Shown: positions 55,833 through 63,990 of the stretch, in pieces
How positions within the stretch are numbered: the first letter of the stretch is position 1
Layout of the letters: each line of letters opens with the position of its first letter
From: Streptomyces sp. cg36
GTDB lineage: Bacteria; Actinomycetota; Actinomycetes; Streptomycetales; Streptomycetaceae
DNA length: 64,000 nucleotides
Reading direction: 5' to 3'
NCBI RefSeq assembly: GCF_041080675.1
Contig: NZ_CP163520.1
Span: forward strand, 8,523,501-8,587,500
Position numbers and translations under genes: made by a program
Notes under the pieces: model-generated
The model's input: the letters and a program-made list of their open reading frames with translations, nothing else
Database searches by the model: none
What the model was told of the DNA's origin: nothing

Positions 55833-56344
55833 GGCGCCTCCTGCTGCTGGTCCTGGCCGCTGTCGAAGAGCGACAGCTGGCCTGCCGCAGGGGGAGCAGA
55901 CGCGGGCGCGGGCCGGGCCGGGCGGTCGGGCCGAGGCTTGGGCATGGCCGTTTCGGTGGCGGCGCCTTTGTGGGGAGCGGCCGTGTGGGTGCAGGGGCAG
56001 GTCCAGCGGCAGGGCTGTTGGTGGGGGCGGTGGTGGATGAGGGCGAGGACGAAGCCGCCGCGGTCGGTGAGGGTGCCGGCGTGGTCGTCGGTGCGGGGGC
56101 CGTGTGCGCTGATGCACTGGTCGTGGTGGCCGGTGCGGCAGGGGTGGCAGGTGCCGGCCTCGCAGGAGCACCAGCGGTGGAAGCCGTGCGGGTAGGCGGC
56201 GTCGATCTTGCGCAGGGCTGTGGTCCAGGCGTTGGCGCGGACCCAGGCGCCTTCCTGCGGGGGCATGGGGGAGGGGGCGGTGGAGGGGACGGGGTCGAGG
56301 ATGCCCATGATCGAGGCGCCGATGTGGCGGAGCCAGGTCGTCAT
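55829..56344 (-). CDS. Cysteine-rich DUF6248-like protein
   Basis: 171 residues from ATG 56344, overlapping neighbours by 4 bp on both sides. The centre holds CSCEAGTCHPCRTGHHDQC and later CRWTCPCTHT, a likely zinc-binding site. The N-terminus is amphipathic (ASIMGILDPVPST) and the C-terminus Pro/Ala-rich ending in GQLSLFDSGQ. Similar proteins in Streptomyces are, as I recall, named DUF6248. Its firm place between the DpdA-like and Mom-like genes makes a helper role in DNA modification possible. Confidence 0.6.
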   Translation of the reverse strand: MTTWLRHIGASIMGILDPVPSTAPSPMPPQEGAWVRANAWTTALRKIDAAYPHGFHRWCSCEAGTCHPCRTGHHDQCISAHGPRTDDHAGTLTDRGGFVLALIHHRPHQQPCRWTCPCTHTAAPHKGAATETAMPKPRPDRPARPAPASAPPAAGQLSLFDSGQDQQQEAP

Positions 56345-56976
56345 GTTTCGTCTCCGAACAGGGTGGGGGTGGTGTGGAGTTCGTTCATCCAGGCCAGGAG
56401 GCGGGGGAGGTTGGTGTCGGGGCCGAAGGCGAGGCAGGTGCCGTCGGCGCTGGTGCAGCCGAATGCCTGGGCGATGCGCAGGCGCCGGCGGGAGTTGACG
56501 CGGCCCATGTGGACGGGCAGGGCGCGCTCGCGGGCCTCCAGGGCGAGGCGGTGGGCGGCCGGGGAGGTCTTCCACGTGGTGGAGCCCGCCAGGAACAGCA
56601 CGTCGAAGGAGCCCCACGGGATGAGGCCGTCTTCTTCGCTGCCGTCCTGGGCGGCGAAGGCGGCCGGCACGTCCAGGGAGCGGATCCGCTCGAGGCAGGG
56701 CAGCGACTCGGCAAGCGTGGCCGCGGCGTCCATCGGGACGTCGGGGGCGAGGGCCCACCGGCAGAGATCCCGGCCGTAGCGGTCGAGCGTCGACCTCAGC
56801 CAGGCGAACCAGGCATCGGTGCCGGGCCAGCCCTTGCCGAACTTCCCGTTGTCGCAGGCGTACAGCGTGGCGGGCGGGATGACGTTGCCCTGGGCCGGGG
56901 TCGTCATGCAGCCCAGGAGACCGGCTTGCATGGCGGCCCGGACGTCAGGACCGCAGGGCGTGGCCAGGTACAGCAC
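56341..56976 (-). CDS. DpdA-like/TGT-fold DNA deazapurine-modification protein
   Basis: 211 residues, GTG start at 56976. The sequence LYLATPCGPDVRAAMQAGLLGCMTTPAQGN, CDNGKFGKGWPG, then APDVPMDAAATLAESLPCLERIR and FDVLFLAGSTTWK, HMGRVNSRRRLRIAQAFGCTSADGT follows the pattern of short actinophage/actinoplasmid proteins assigned to the DpdA group. DpdA is related to tRNA-guanine transglycosylase and exchanges guanine in DNA for a 7-deazaguanine. The acidic APDV and GCxSADGT regions are in the positions of the TGT active site. No preQ0 synthesis genes are in the window. The call is by recall of the pattern. Confidence 0.6.
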   Translation of the reverse strand: MLYLATPCGPDVRAAMQAGLLGCMTTPAQGNVIPPATLYACDNGKFGKGWPGTDAWFAWLRSTLDRYGRDLCRWALAPDVPMDAAATLAESLPCLERIRSLDVPAAFAAQDGSEEDGLIPWGSFDVLFLAGSTTWKTSPAAHRLALEARERALPVHMGRVNSRRRLRIAQAFGCTSADGTCLAFGPDTNLPRLLAWMNELHTTPTLFGDET

Positions 56977-57057
56977 GGCGGAGCAGAGGAGGAACCGGGA
57001 AGACGATCACTGGTGCGCGCACGGGTGCCCTGCCTTTCACGGGGGAAGGTGGGTGGT

Positions 57058-58284
57058 TCAGATGAGGGGGAGCTGCGCGCCGGAGCCCGGGACCAGGGCG
57101 TCCCACGCCAGTTCGAAGCTGCTGTCCTGTTTGTCGGTCACCAGGGCCGGGGCGGTGCAGAGCAGTTCCTCGGCCATCGGCCAGCCGCCTTGGCGGGGGC
57201 GGATCCAGGCGCGGGCGCGCCCGTAGTCCGGGTCGTGCTCGACGTTGATGCGGTGCCGCTGGGCGAGGGAGGTCAGCCGCATCGCCAGCGGCTGGGGGCG
57301 GCCGGTGGCGAGGTGTTCGGTGGAGCGCATCACGGGGCGGCGTCGGCCGTCGGCGGTCAGCAGGAACAGGCGGCGTACGCGGTAGAGCGCCCACGGGATG
57401 TCGAGTTCACGCGCGAGCGCCTGTAGGCACGCCCGGTCCCGGGGCTGGGAGGGTTCGAGCAGCTCCAGGAGGCTTCGGCGGCCGTAGAGCTTGGCGTGGG
57501 GGTTGAGGCTCATCGCGGTGTATTCCAGGCGCAGCACCTCGCCTGCGATGTCCGGGTGGGAGCGCATGCGCTCCAGGTGGGCGGGGAGCGCGCCCATGGA
57601 GACGGGGAAACAGCAGAAGGTGCAGTACGACTTGGGCCAGTGCACGCCGAACCGCTCCTGGAGGTAGCCCTCGACCTCGCGCCGGCCCCAGCCCCACTCG
57701 ATCAGCGGGAACACCCCGGTGCGGCCCGGGACCTTCGCATGGGCGGCGTCCGCCAGGGGGCGGGCAGGCTCGTCGGCGTTGAAGCCGAGGATCTGCCGGA
57801 ACGGGCGGCCGCCGAAGACGTGGCCGAGCCATAGGTCACCGACTTCGCCCTTGGCGCGGAGGCTGCACTTGCGCACTCCGGCCTGCTGGGGCACGGTGCC
57901 GACGGACTCCATCTCCTCCCACAGAGTCCAGGGCCCGCGGGCGTGGAGCTGCTCAGGGTGGCGGGAGTCGTCCAGCACGGTGATCCCGTCCGCCTTGAGG
58001 TGCCCGTTGCGGGCCAGCTGGACGAACCGCACGCGGTGCCGACGCAGCAGCGGAAGCATGAACTGGGTACACAGCAGGCGAGTTTCGGGCCACTCGCTGC
58101 CGGTGGCCATGTAGAGGACGGCGGTGCGCTGGAGGTCGATGCCATGGGCTGCGGGGTCGGTGAGCATCCGGGCGATGTAGGCGGTGGAGTCGGCGCCCAG
58201 GCCCCAGTTGACGACGGTGTCCAGATCGTCATCGTCCCCGGTGGTCAGGCCGGGCAGAAACGGGCTGTACGCGGTACGGGACAT
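57058..58284 (-). CDS. Second PAPS-reductase/PP-loop-like protein
   Basis: 408 residues from ATG 58284. The PP-loop is degenerate: VVNWGLGADSTAYIARML (about 25-42), lacking SGGKDS. It goes on with AVLYMATGSEWPETRLLCTQFMLPLLRRH, as in this superfamily of actinophage and plasmid proteins. A cysteine group, YCTFCCFPVSMG, lies around residue 215, and RKCSLRAK nearer the middle. The C-terminal domain is helical. It belongs to the same operon as the DpdA-like gene (80-base gap). Substrate unknown; a nucleotide-dependent modification of DNA or RNA is the likeliest idea. Confidence 0.7.
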   Translation of the reverse strand: MSRTAYSPFLPGLTTGDDDDLDTVVNWGLGADSTAYIARMLTDPAAHGIDLQRTAVLYMATGSEWPETRLLCTQFMLPLLRRHRVRFVQLARNGHLKADGITVLDDSRHPEQLHARGPWTLWEEMESVGTVPQQAGVRKCSLRAKGEVGDLWLGHVFGGRPFRQILGFNADEPARPLADAAHAKVPGRTGVFPLIEWGWGRREVEGYLQERFGVHWPKSYCTFCCFPVSMGALPAHLERMRSHPDIAGEVLRLEYTAMSLNPHAKLYGRRSLLELLEPSQPRDRACLQALARELDIPWALYRVRRLFLLTADGRRRPVMRSTEHLATGRPQPLAMRLTSLAQRHRINVEHDPDYGRARAWIRPRQGGWPMAEELLCTAPALVTDKQDSSFELAWDALVPGSGAQLPLI

Positions 58285-58293
58285 GGCGCGGGC

Positions 58294-58665
58294 TCACTCC
58301 TTCATGGCCGGGACGGGCAGGGTCTGGGCGGGGATGATGAGGATCAGGTCGTCGACGGGCCACGGGTCGCAGGACTGCCAGGGATGACCGTTGGAGAGCA
58401 CGACCACGGGACCGGGTTCGTCGGAGAGTTCGCAGCACACTCCACAGAGGCAGCGGGGGTTGTAGGGCTCGGGGTGGGCGGTGTAGGGCTGGTTGAAGTA
58501 GTCCGCTCCGTGCGGGGTGAGCGCGGCCAGGATCAGGTCGCCGTCGGCGACGTCACCGGCGCGGGCCACCCGCGCGAGCGAGGGGTCCGGGAGCAGCGGG
58601 GCCTGCTCGTCGTCGTCGGGGTAGGCCGTGACGACCGCAGCGAAGAAGTCCACGTGCGCGGGCAT
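58294..58665 (-). CDS. Hypothetical protein with a cysteine cluster
   Basis: 123 residues from ATG 58665, ending 9 bases before the PP-loop gene. It contains RCLCGVCCELSDEPGPVVVL, a possible metal site, and ends in LIIPAQTLPVPAMKE. Acidic and hydrophilic; no known family. It is a short member of the same minus-strand gene row. Confidence 0.6.
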   Translation of the reverse strand: MPAHVDFFAAVVTAYPDDDEQAPLLPDPSLARVARAGDVADGDLILAALTPHGADYFNQPYTAHPEPYNPRCLCGVCCELSDEPGPVVVLSNGHPWQSCDPWPVDDLILIIPAQTLPVPAMKE

Positions 58666-58731
58666 GGGTGGGTCCCTCTCCCCGGGCCGTACCCCGTCGG
58701 CAGAGGCGGGGTACGGCCCGGTGGCCGGGGT

Positions 58732-59565
58732 TCAGAGCAGGGCGAGAGCGGCTTGGGGGTCGGTGACGGGGACGGCCTGCTGTGTGGTCAGCAGCCAGTC
58801 GGTCGGGTCCGCCCGCGCGTCTGTGGGTGAGGGCAGCAGCAGGAGCCGGCGCAGGCGGACAGCGACCGTGGCGGTGAGCATGGCTGGCTCGCAGTCGTCC
58901 AGGACCTTGATGACGATCAGTGCGCGGGAGAGGGCGGCGAGCAGTCGGGCGCTGGCCTGGAGGGTCAGGCCGCTGGCCGGGGTGCCGGGCGGGTAGAGGC
59001 TGAGAACGGCGCCGCCCGAGGCGGGGATGGACCGCAGCAGCGTTGCTTGGGCTTCGGGGTGGGCCCGGTCGAGCCCGCAGGGCAGGACGGCCAGGGACGC
59101 CTGCCCGGCGCGTGCGGCGGCCTGGTGGGCGGCGGAGTCGATGCCGTGGGCCAGCGTCGCGGTGACGGTGTGACCAGCTGCGGCGACAGCGGCGGCGAAG
59201 GAGTGGGCCCGGGCGACGGCCTGCCGGGCGGCGTTGCGGCTGCCCGTCACCGCGACGGCGCTCGCGCTCAGCTGGGGCAACTGGTCTGCTCCACAGACCC
59301 ACACACCCAGTGGGCCGTGGGGGCCGAGGTCGGCCAGTGCGGCTGGCCATGCCTCGTCGGAGGGGATGAGGAACCGGCCGGACGCGTCCTGGAGGCTGCC
59401 CGCCGGGCTGTAGCGGGCAAGACGGCCGCTGCTGTCGAGGGATAGGCGCCGCCTCCAGACCTCCTGCACAGGGAACTCTGAGAGCTCCTCGGCGAGCTGG
59501 GCGGGAGGGAAATGGGCGGCGAGCGCGGCGCGGGCGGCGCGTTCGCTCAGGTCTGGGCTGGGCAT
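58732..59565 (-). CDS. dprA: DprA-like DNA-processing protein
   Basis: 277 residues. The Rossmann core has the family signatures: VAVTGSRNAARQAVARAHSFAAAVAAAGHTVTATLAHGIDSAAHQAAARAGQASLAVLPCGLDRAHPEAQ. The N-terminal domain is diverged and the C-terminal winged helix is missing, so this is a shortened version compared with chromosomal DprA of about 380 residues. DprA binds single-stranded DNA and loads RecA. On a mobile element with its own SSB it may help DNA arriving by conjugation. Confidence 0.85.
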   Translation of the reverse strand: MPSPDLSERAARAALAAHFPPAQLAEELSEFPVQEVWRRRLSLDSSGRLARYSPAGSLQDASGRFLIPSDEAWPAALADLGPHGPLGVWVCGADQLPQLSASAVAVTGSRNAARQAVARAHSFAAAVAAAGHTVTATLAHGIDSAAHQAAARAGQASLAVLPCGLDRAHPEAQATLLRSIPASGGAVLSLYPPGTPASGLTLQASARLLAALSRALIVIKVLDDCEPAMLTATVAVRLRRLLLLPSPTDARADPTDWLLTTQQAVPVTDPQAALALL

Positions 59566-59640
59566 GGTGAACCTCCGTCAAGGGCTGCGGCCGGTGGGCA
59601 GGCCGGGGGTGCGCGTGCGGTGGGTGGCTGGCGGGGGCGG

Positions 59641-60177
59641 TCAGTGCCCGGTGGGGCCGTTGGAAACGACGGCGTACCAGGGCGCGGGTGGCGCGGTGTC
59701 CCACCAGTCGGCTCGAGCCGCTGCGGCCGGGGCGGGGACGGGGGCCTGCCGGACTGCGGGGGTGGGGCGGGCGGGGTCGGCACGGGGACTGGGTGCGGGT
59801 GCGGTGCGCGGGTCGGGGGCGTGTCCGGCGAGGACGGCGGGCAGGGTGTCGTCGATGTAGGCGACGTGGTAGGCGAGGTCCACGCCGACCTGGGCGGCAT
59901 CGAGGTGGAGCACGTTGGCGCGCAGGGCGAGGCTGCCGGTGGCGATAACGTGCACGGCGTCGGTGAGGCATTCGGCGACGTGCCGGGCGACGGGTCCCAG
60001 GACGGTGCAGATGACCGGGACCGGTTCGCTGTCGTGCCACTGGCCACGTGCGCGGTCGTAGGTGCGCGGGACCTGGAGGACGGTGAACCGGGCGGCGGGT
60101 GTGCCGCGTTCGGTGTGGCGCAGCTGCACGATTCCGGCTACGCGGCCGCGGATGACGGCGCTGGTCTCTCCGCTCAT
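59641..60177 (-). CDS. ssb: Single-stranded DNA-binding protein
   Basis: 178 residues from ATG 60177. The OB fold spans about 1-115: SAVIRGRVAGIVQLRHTERGTPAARFTVLQVPRTYDRARGQWHDSEPVPVICTVLGPVARHVAECL, then VIATGSLALRANV. The C-terminus is a Pro/Ala-rich linker that ends YAVVSNGPTGH and lacks the acidic tip (DDDIPF type) used by chromosomal SSB to call partners. It lies 76 bases before DprA and is probably in one unit with it. Confidence 0.85.
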   Translation of the reverse strand: MSGETSAVIRGRVAGIVQLRHTERGTPAARFTVLQVPRTYDRARGQWHDSEPVPVICTVLGPVARHVAECLTDAVHVIATGSLALRANVLHLDAAQVGVDLAYHVAYIDDTLPAVLAGHAPDPRTAPAPSPRADPARPTPAVRQAPVPAPAAAARADWWDTAPPAPWYAVVSNGPTGH

Positions 60178-60315
60178 GGGGATCCTCCTGGATGCAGCGG
60201 ACGGCGGGGCTGCCCGGAAGCCATCGAAGCAAGTTCCATAATACCGTAAAGGGGGAGTGTTGTCATCCCGCTTTCCGTCCGGACAGGCACCCGCCCCCAG
60301 TCCCGCTGGCCGCGC

Positions 60316-61302
60316 TCAGCTGCTCGTGCGCGACGCCTTCGCCCCAGCCCGCGCGGCCGGGTCGCCTGCGGTCGGCCTGGGCTTGCGGCACGGGCCGGGG
60401 CCCTCGCAGCAGGCCGCCGATGCCGGGTTGTCCCCGTGGCAGGCCGGGCAGTTCCACAGGAGTCCTGCGGCCAGGGCGGCCGCGCGGATGGCCTGCCTGC
60501 TCCCGGCGTCCGCCGCGCTGAGCAATTGGTCCAGGACGGCCTCTCGTGGTGCGCCTTCGGTGCCGCTGTCGTCGAGTACGACGGCGTCCTGGACGGTCAC
60601 GCGCAGGGGCACCGTGCCGTCGGGTCGCACGAGCCGGTCGCTTGCGGTGTCGAGGTGGACGGAGACCTGCACGGCCCCGAGCTCGGGGTCGAGGTACGCG
60701 AACACCAGGATGCCGTCGACCTCGCTCCACGGGAGGTCGTTCTCGTCGCTCTGCGGGTGGAAGACGGTGCTGCGGTTCGCCTGCTCGCACGCGTCGGGCG
60801 CGGGGAACGCGAAGGTGAGGGGCACAAGACGGCCCAGGCGAGGCCCTTGGACGGTGGCGCGGTGGAGGGAGAAGCCCTCGTCGGAGAAGCGGTCGCAGTC
60901 GTGTCCGTAGTACAGCTCCACTGCCTCGCGGTCATCGGCGGGCGGGTGGGGCGGGATGTCCTCGTGGCTGCGGAGGTTGGTCCAGTGTGCGCGTACGTGC
61001 CGTGCGAGCTCGGCGCGAGCGAGGCCCTCGTCGGTGAACGGCAGCACCCGGTCCTCGTCGCTGTCCCAGCGGCGCAGCAGCCAGACGCGGCCCGGCGCGC
61101 GGGGCGGAATGCGCGTGAGGGCCGGTGGCGGGGTCGCGAAGTCGAGATGCTCCAGCCAGCCGCCGAGGATGTCCGCGACCGCCGCGCCGGGCCACTCGCC
61201 TGTGCGCTCCTCCAGATCGATCAGCTGTTGGTGCAGGGTGACGAGGGTCTTGCCCATGGGAGTGTTCCGGTCGACGGGGGTCTTCGGCTCGGGGGTGGAC
61301 AC
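60316..61302 (-). CDS. Hypothetical protein with C-terminal zinc ribbon
   Basis: 328 residues from GTG 61302, with an AGAGGA Shine-Dalgarno; a longer open frame upstream runs through a neighbouring broken gene. The main part is acidic with Trp/Arg (WLLRRWDSDEDRVLPFTDEGLARAELARHVRAHW, ELYYGHDCDRFSDEGFSLHR, VDGILVFAYLDPELGAVQVSVHLDTA). It ends in WNCPACHGDNPASAACCEGPGPC, a zinc ribbon. No family recognised. Confidence 0.65.
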   Translation of the reverse strand: MSTPEPKTPVDRNTPMGKTLVTLHQQLIDLEERTGEWPGAAVADILGGWLEHLDFATPPPALTRIPPRAPGRVWLLRRWDSDEDRVLPFTDEGLARAELARHVRAHWTNLRSHEDIPPHPPADDREAVELYYGHDCDRFSDEGFSLHRATVQGPRLGRLVPLTFAFPAPDACEQANRSTVFHPQSDENDLPWSEVDGILVFAYLDPELGAVQVSVHLDTASDRLVRPDGTVPLRVTVQDAVVLDDSGTEGAPREAVLDQLLSAADAGSRQAIRAAALAAGLLWNCPACHGDNPASAACCEGPGPCRKPRPTAGDPAARAGAKASRTSS

Positions 61303-61360
61303 TGAGATTCCTCTCGGGTTGGTGGATGGCGTATGGGCGCGCGGCACGTCTGCCGTGGGC

Positions 61361-61646
61361 TCAGAACTCGCCGGGAATGAGCAAGCTGACGTGCCAGCGG
61401 TGGGGGGCCGGCCTGGTGCTCGGCAGTGGCGCATGCCTGGCGGAGGTCGTTCTCGTAGCTGTGGTTGATCCATGCCGGGGCACGTAGTTCTGCCTGGTCC
61501 GGGCTGGCGGCAGCGATTGCGAACAGGGTTGTCGCCGACGGCCGCCCCTCGGCCGGTCGCTCCACGACTGTGTCGCTGAGGCGCCGGGCATGCCAGGCGG
61601 TCTCCGGGGCGTCGGGAACGGGCGGCAGGGTCTACGGGGTGCTCAT
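61361..61646 (-). pseudogene. Small unknown gene with an early amber stop and a frameshift
   Basis: ATG 61646 follows an AAGGAA site and reads M-S-T-P, then TAG at 61634-61632. In the same frame it goes on as TLPPVPDAPETAWHARRLSD, then TTLFAIAAASPDQAELRAPAWINHSYENDLRQACATAEHQAGPPP. A run of six C bases near 61405 is where the frame would shift to give HRWHVSLLIPGEF and a stop at 61361. Base and codon use look coding throughout. Two lesions make it a pseudogene unless sequence errors are responsible. Confidence 0.45.
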
Positions 61647-61710
61647 GAAGCTTTCCTTCGGGGACGCGGAGCGGGAGGCGGCGCCCTGGGCGGGGCCCGG
61701 GACGCTAGGG

Positions 61711-62340
61711 CTAGCGCTGTTCCAGTCCCAGGGCGTTGCGCAGCAGGCCGAGCACGGCGGCCTGGTCGGCGGGCAGAGCGGCCTCACGCAGGACGCGCTT
61801 GCGCAGGATGGGCACGTGCAGACTGATCCCGACCGGTACGTCGGATGTGCCTTGGTGATACGTCAGCTGGTAGTGCCGGGAGTCGATCATCCAGGCCTCG
61901 TACCGGTCGGCGGGCCGCCCGCTGCGGGCAGTGTGGCTGTCGTCGGTGCTGGTTGCCGGGCAGGCGCAGGATGGGTCGGTGCAGGGACGGCCCGCCGGGT
62001 GCGAGGCGAGCACGGGCCGTGAGCGGTAGTGCGTGGCGGTGCCGTTCAGCATCGGGCAATGAGCTGCGGCATACGGCAGACACTCGGGGTGCAGCGCGGG
62101 CTCGGGAGAATAGCCCAGTCCCTGGTCGGCGGGGCGGACGAGGACGAAGAACCGTTCCTCAAGGTGTCCGGAGCAGATCTGGCACAGCCGCTGGTAGAAG
62201 GCATGGCGCATGCGGCTGGCGTCGAGGCTGCCGAACGCGGTGTGTCCGTTGTGGGTCAGCGACACCCAGGGCACGACCAGGCCGCCGGCCAGCGGCCGGT
62301 GGCAGCAGCGCACCGGTATACCGGGACGCGCCGCGGTCAC
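61711..62340 (-). CDS. Hypothetical cysteine/histidine-rich protein
   Basis: 209 residues from GTG 62340, in a GTGA overlap with the gene upstream. Motifs: RCCHRPLAGGLVVPWVSLTHNG, QRLCQICSGHLEERFFVLVRPADQG, LHPECLPYAAAHCPM, PCTDPSCACPATS. The CxxC and HxEC patterns suggest a zinc-binding protein of the kind found in actinophages and plasmids. The C-terminal part is basic (ILRKRVLREAALPADQAAVLGLLRNALGL). Function unknown. Confidence 0.65.
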   Translation of the reverse strand: MTAARPGIPVRCCHRPLAGGLVVPWVSLTHNGHTAFGSLDASRMRHAFYQRLCQICSGHLEERFFVLVRPADQGLGYSPEPALHPECLPYAAAHCPMLNGTATHYRSRPVLASHPAGRPCTDPSCACPATSTDDSHTARSGRPADRYEAWMIDSRHYQLTYHQGTSDVPVGISLHVPILRKRVLREAALPADQAAVLGLLRNALGLEQR

Positions 62341-62807
62341 TGCTCCCCCGGCCGTGCTGGCTGCGCGGCGTCCGCGTCGGGCGGCGCGGGGACAGGGCGG
62401 CTGAGACGGATACGCAGGTGGTCCGGGGTCGCAGGGTCCGTGTTGTAGGCCTGGATGCAGTACGGACAGGTGGCCTGGCGCGGGTCCGCAGCCACCGTGG
62501 CGCTCTCGCCGCACCGGGACCGCCGTGCCTCCAGGTACACGGCGCCGCTGGCAGGCAGCGAGGCCGTCTCGGCCGCGATGCAGGCCGCCTGCTGGAGCAC
62601 GGGAGGGGCGGTGCGGACGGCGTCGCTGAGCTGTTGCAGCCGGTCGGCGAGCCGCTGCTGCTCCCCGTACAGGGCGATGCCGTTGCTGCCGGTCCACACT
62701 GCGACGGCGATCTCGCCTGGCTCGACGACCGCGTCGTCGATGTCGGTGCCGGGGTAGAGCAGTTGCGCCGCGCTGGCGGTGTCGGCCCATTCGAGTCGGT
62801 CAGACAT
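62337..62807 (-). CDS. Hypothetical protein
   Basis: 156 residues from ATG 62807. N-terminal part SDRLEWADTASAAQLLYPGTDIDDAVVEPGEIAVAVWTGSNGIALYGEQQRLADRLQQLSDAV. Later there are cysteines (RSRCGESATV, TCPYCIQAYN) that may form a zinc site. Translationally coupled to the next gene; no family recognised. Confidence 0.6.
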   Translation of the reverse strand: MSDRLEWADTASAAQLLYPGTDIDDAVVEPGEIAVAVWTGSNGIALYGEQQRLADRLQQLSDAVRTAPPVLQQAACIAAETASLPASGAVYLEARRSRCGESATVAADPRQATCPYCIQAYNTDPATPDHLRIRLSRPVPAPPDADAAQPARPGEQ

Positions 62808-62891
62808 GTGGGGTGTTCTCCTTGCACGGTGTGAGGGAGGGGGCTGAGTGAAGGGCCCGGGGCGACAGCGCCGCCCCGGGCCGGTGAGGGG

Positions 62892-63269
62892 CTACGCGTC
62901 GGCCGGGGGGTTGGTGAGCTCGATGCAGGCGGCCGGGACCTTCGAGATGCGGTAGCGCGTCTGGTCCTCGCGGACGGTGAAGCGGGTGTTGTTCGGGTCA
63001 CGGCGCAGTTGCTCGGTGGAGTCCTCGTCCAGCACGAAGTCGAAGCGGCTGCCGGTGCTGTTGGGCTGGCCCACGGTGCCGGTCAGGCGGCGCAGGCAGG
63101 CCGGACGGATCGTGGTGTCGATCCGTGCGGTGCGCCCGGGGAGGATGACCGGGCGCTGGGCGGCGTCGAGTTCGACCAGCCGGGCGGCGGCCGTCTCCTG
63201 GACGGCGGTGAGGGCGTTCACGTCGTCCAGGGCGGCGACGTGGGCGCGGATCTCGGCAAGAGTGGGCAT
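62892..63269 (-). CDS. Hypothetical protein
   Basis: 125 residues from ATG 63269, with GAGAGGACC upstream; the longer frame to 63629 is a shadow of the next gene. It begins with a helical part (PTLAEIRAHVAALDDVNALTAVQETAAARLVELDAA) and continues with strands (PVILPGRTARIDTTIRPACLRRLTGTVG, RFDFVLDEDSTEQLRRDPNNTRF). The second part looks like a small beta-barrel, often seen in phage DNA-metabolism proteins; no name can be given. Confidence 0.6.
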   Translation of the reverse strand: MPTLAEIRAHVAALDDVNALTAVQETAAARLVELDAAQRPVILPGRTARIDTTIRPACLRRLTGTVGQPNSTGSRFDFVLDEDSTEQLRRDPNNTRFTVREDQTRYRISKVPAACIELTNPPADA

Positions 63270-63394
63270 GGCAGGGTCCTCTCTGGTGTTGCGCGGGGTG
63301 AGCCGGGGCTGGGGTGCGCCCGGTGGAAGAGACCGGCTGCCGGAGGGCGGCCGGGGATGGGCGCCGGGTGTGGCGTCCACCGGGTGTGCGTCGG

Positions 63395-63709
63395 TCAGTC
63401 GAGCGGGTAGAACACCAGCGCGGCGACGGCGTTGTCGGGGATCTGCGGGAAGAGCCTGCGCAGTTCCGGGTCGTTGGCGAGTTCGCTTTCCAGCGGATAG
63501 ACCTCGCCGTGCAGCCCGTCGTACTCGGGGGCATAGCGGGCGCGCGCGCACGTGCTGAACGGCGAGTAGCCGTTGCCCTCGGCGTCGGCGGAGAGCACCA
63601 CGAGGGTGCTTCCCGGAAGACGTGCCCATTCGTAGCCGACGAGGCGGCGCAGGAGGGCCAGAGTGAGCGGCTGATCGCGCTTAGTTTCAGGGTCGGGGGA
63701 GGTGGACAT
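63395..63709 (-). CDS. Hypothetical protein
   Basis: 104 residues from the ATG at about 63709 (STSPDPETKRDQPLTLALLRRLVGYEWARLPGSTLVVLSADAEGNGYSPFSTCARARYAPEYDGLHGEVYPLESELANDPELRRLFPQ is the order of its segments, here only in outline). The acidic C-terminal half ends in VAALVFYPLD. Proteins with this GNGYSPF pattern recur as small unknown genes in Streptomyces elements. Confidence 0.6.
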   Translation of the reverse strand: MSTSPDPETKRDQPLTLALLRRLVGYEWARLPGSTLVVLSADAEGNGYSPFSTCARARYAPEYDGLHGEVYPLESELANDPELRRLFPQIPDNAVAALVFYPLD

Positions 63710-63786
63710 GGGGGCTCCGTCGGGTCGTGCCAGCGTGAAGGGGGCGGCCAGGCCTTGTCGGGGCCCGGCCGCCGTGCGCGTGAGGC

Positions 63787-63990
63787 TCAGGCGCCGCCGG
63801 GGGCGTCGGTGTCCGTGCCCCGGTGGGCGGCCACGGCCTGTTCCTCGACCTCGGACAGCCGGTAGGAGCCCTTGTCGTCCTGACCCAGCTTCTCCAGAAG
63901 CAGCAGGTAGGCAGCCTGCTGGGGCGTAGGGTCCTCCCACAGGAAGCGGACCTGCATGCTGGCGTCGTTCCAGCCCTTCGGGTCACGCAT
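63787..63990 (-). CDS. Hypothetical small protein near the window edge
   Basis: 67 residues if ATG 63990 is the start: RDPKGWNDASMQVRFLWEDP, TPQQAAYLLLLEKLGQDDKGSYRLSEVEEQAVAA. The window ends 10 bases upstream, so a start further out cannot be excluded. Charged and helical; no family recognised. Confidence 0.5.
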   Translation of the reverse strand: MRDPKGWNDASMQVRFLWEDPTPQQAAYLLLLEKLGQDDKGSYRLSEVEEQAVAAHRGTDTDAPGGA

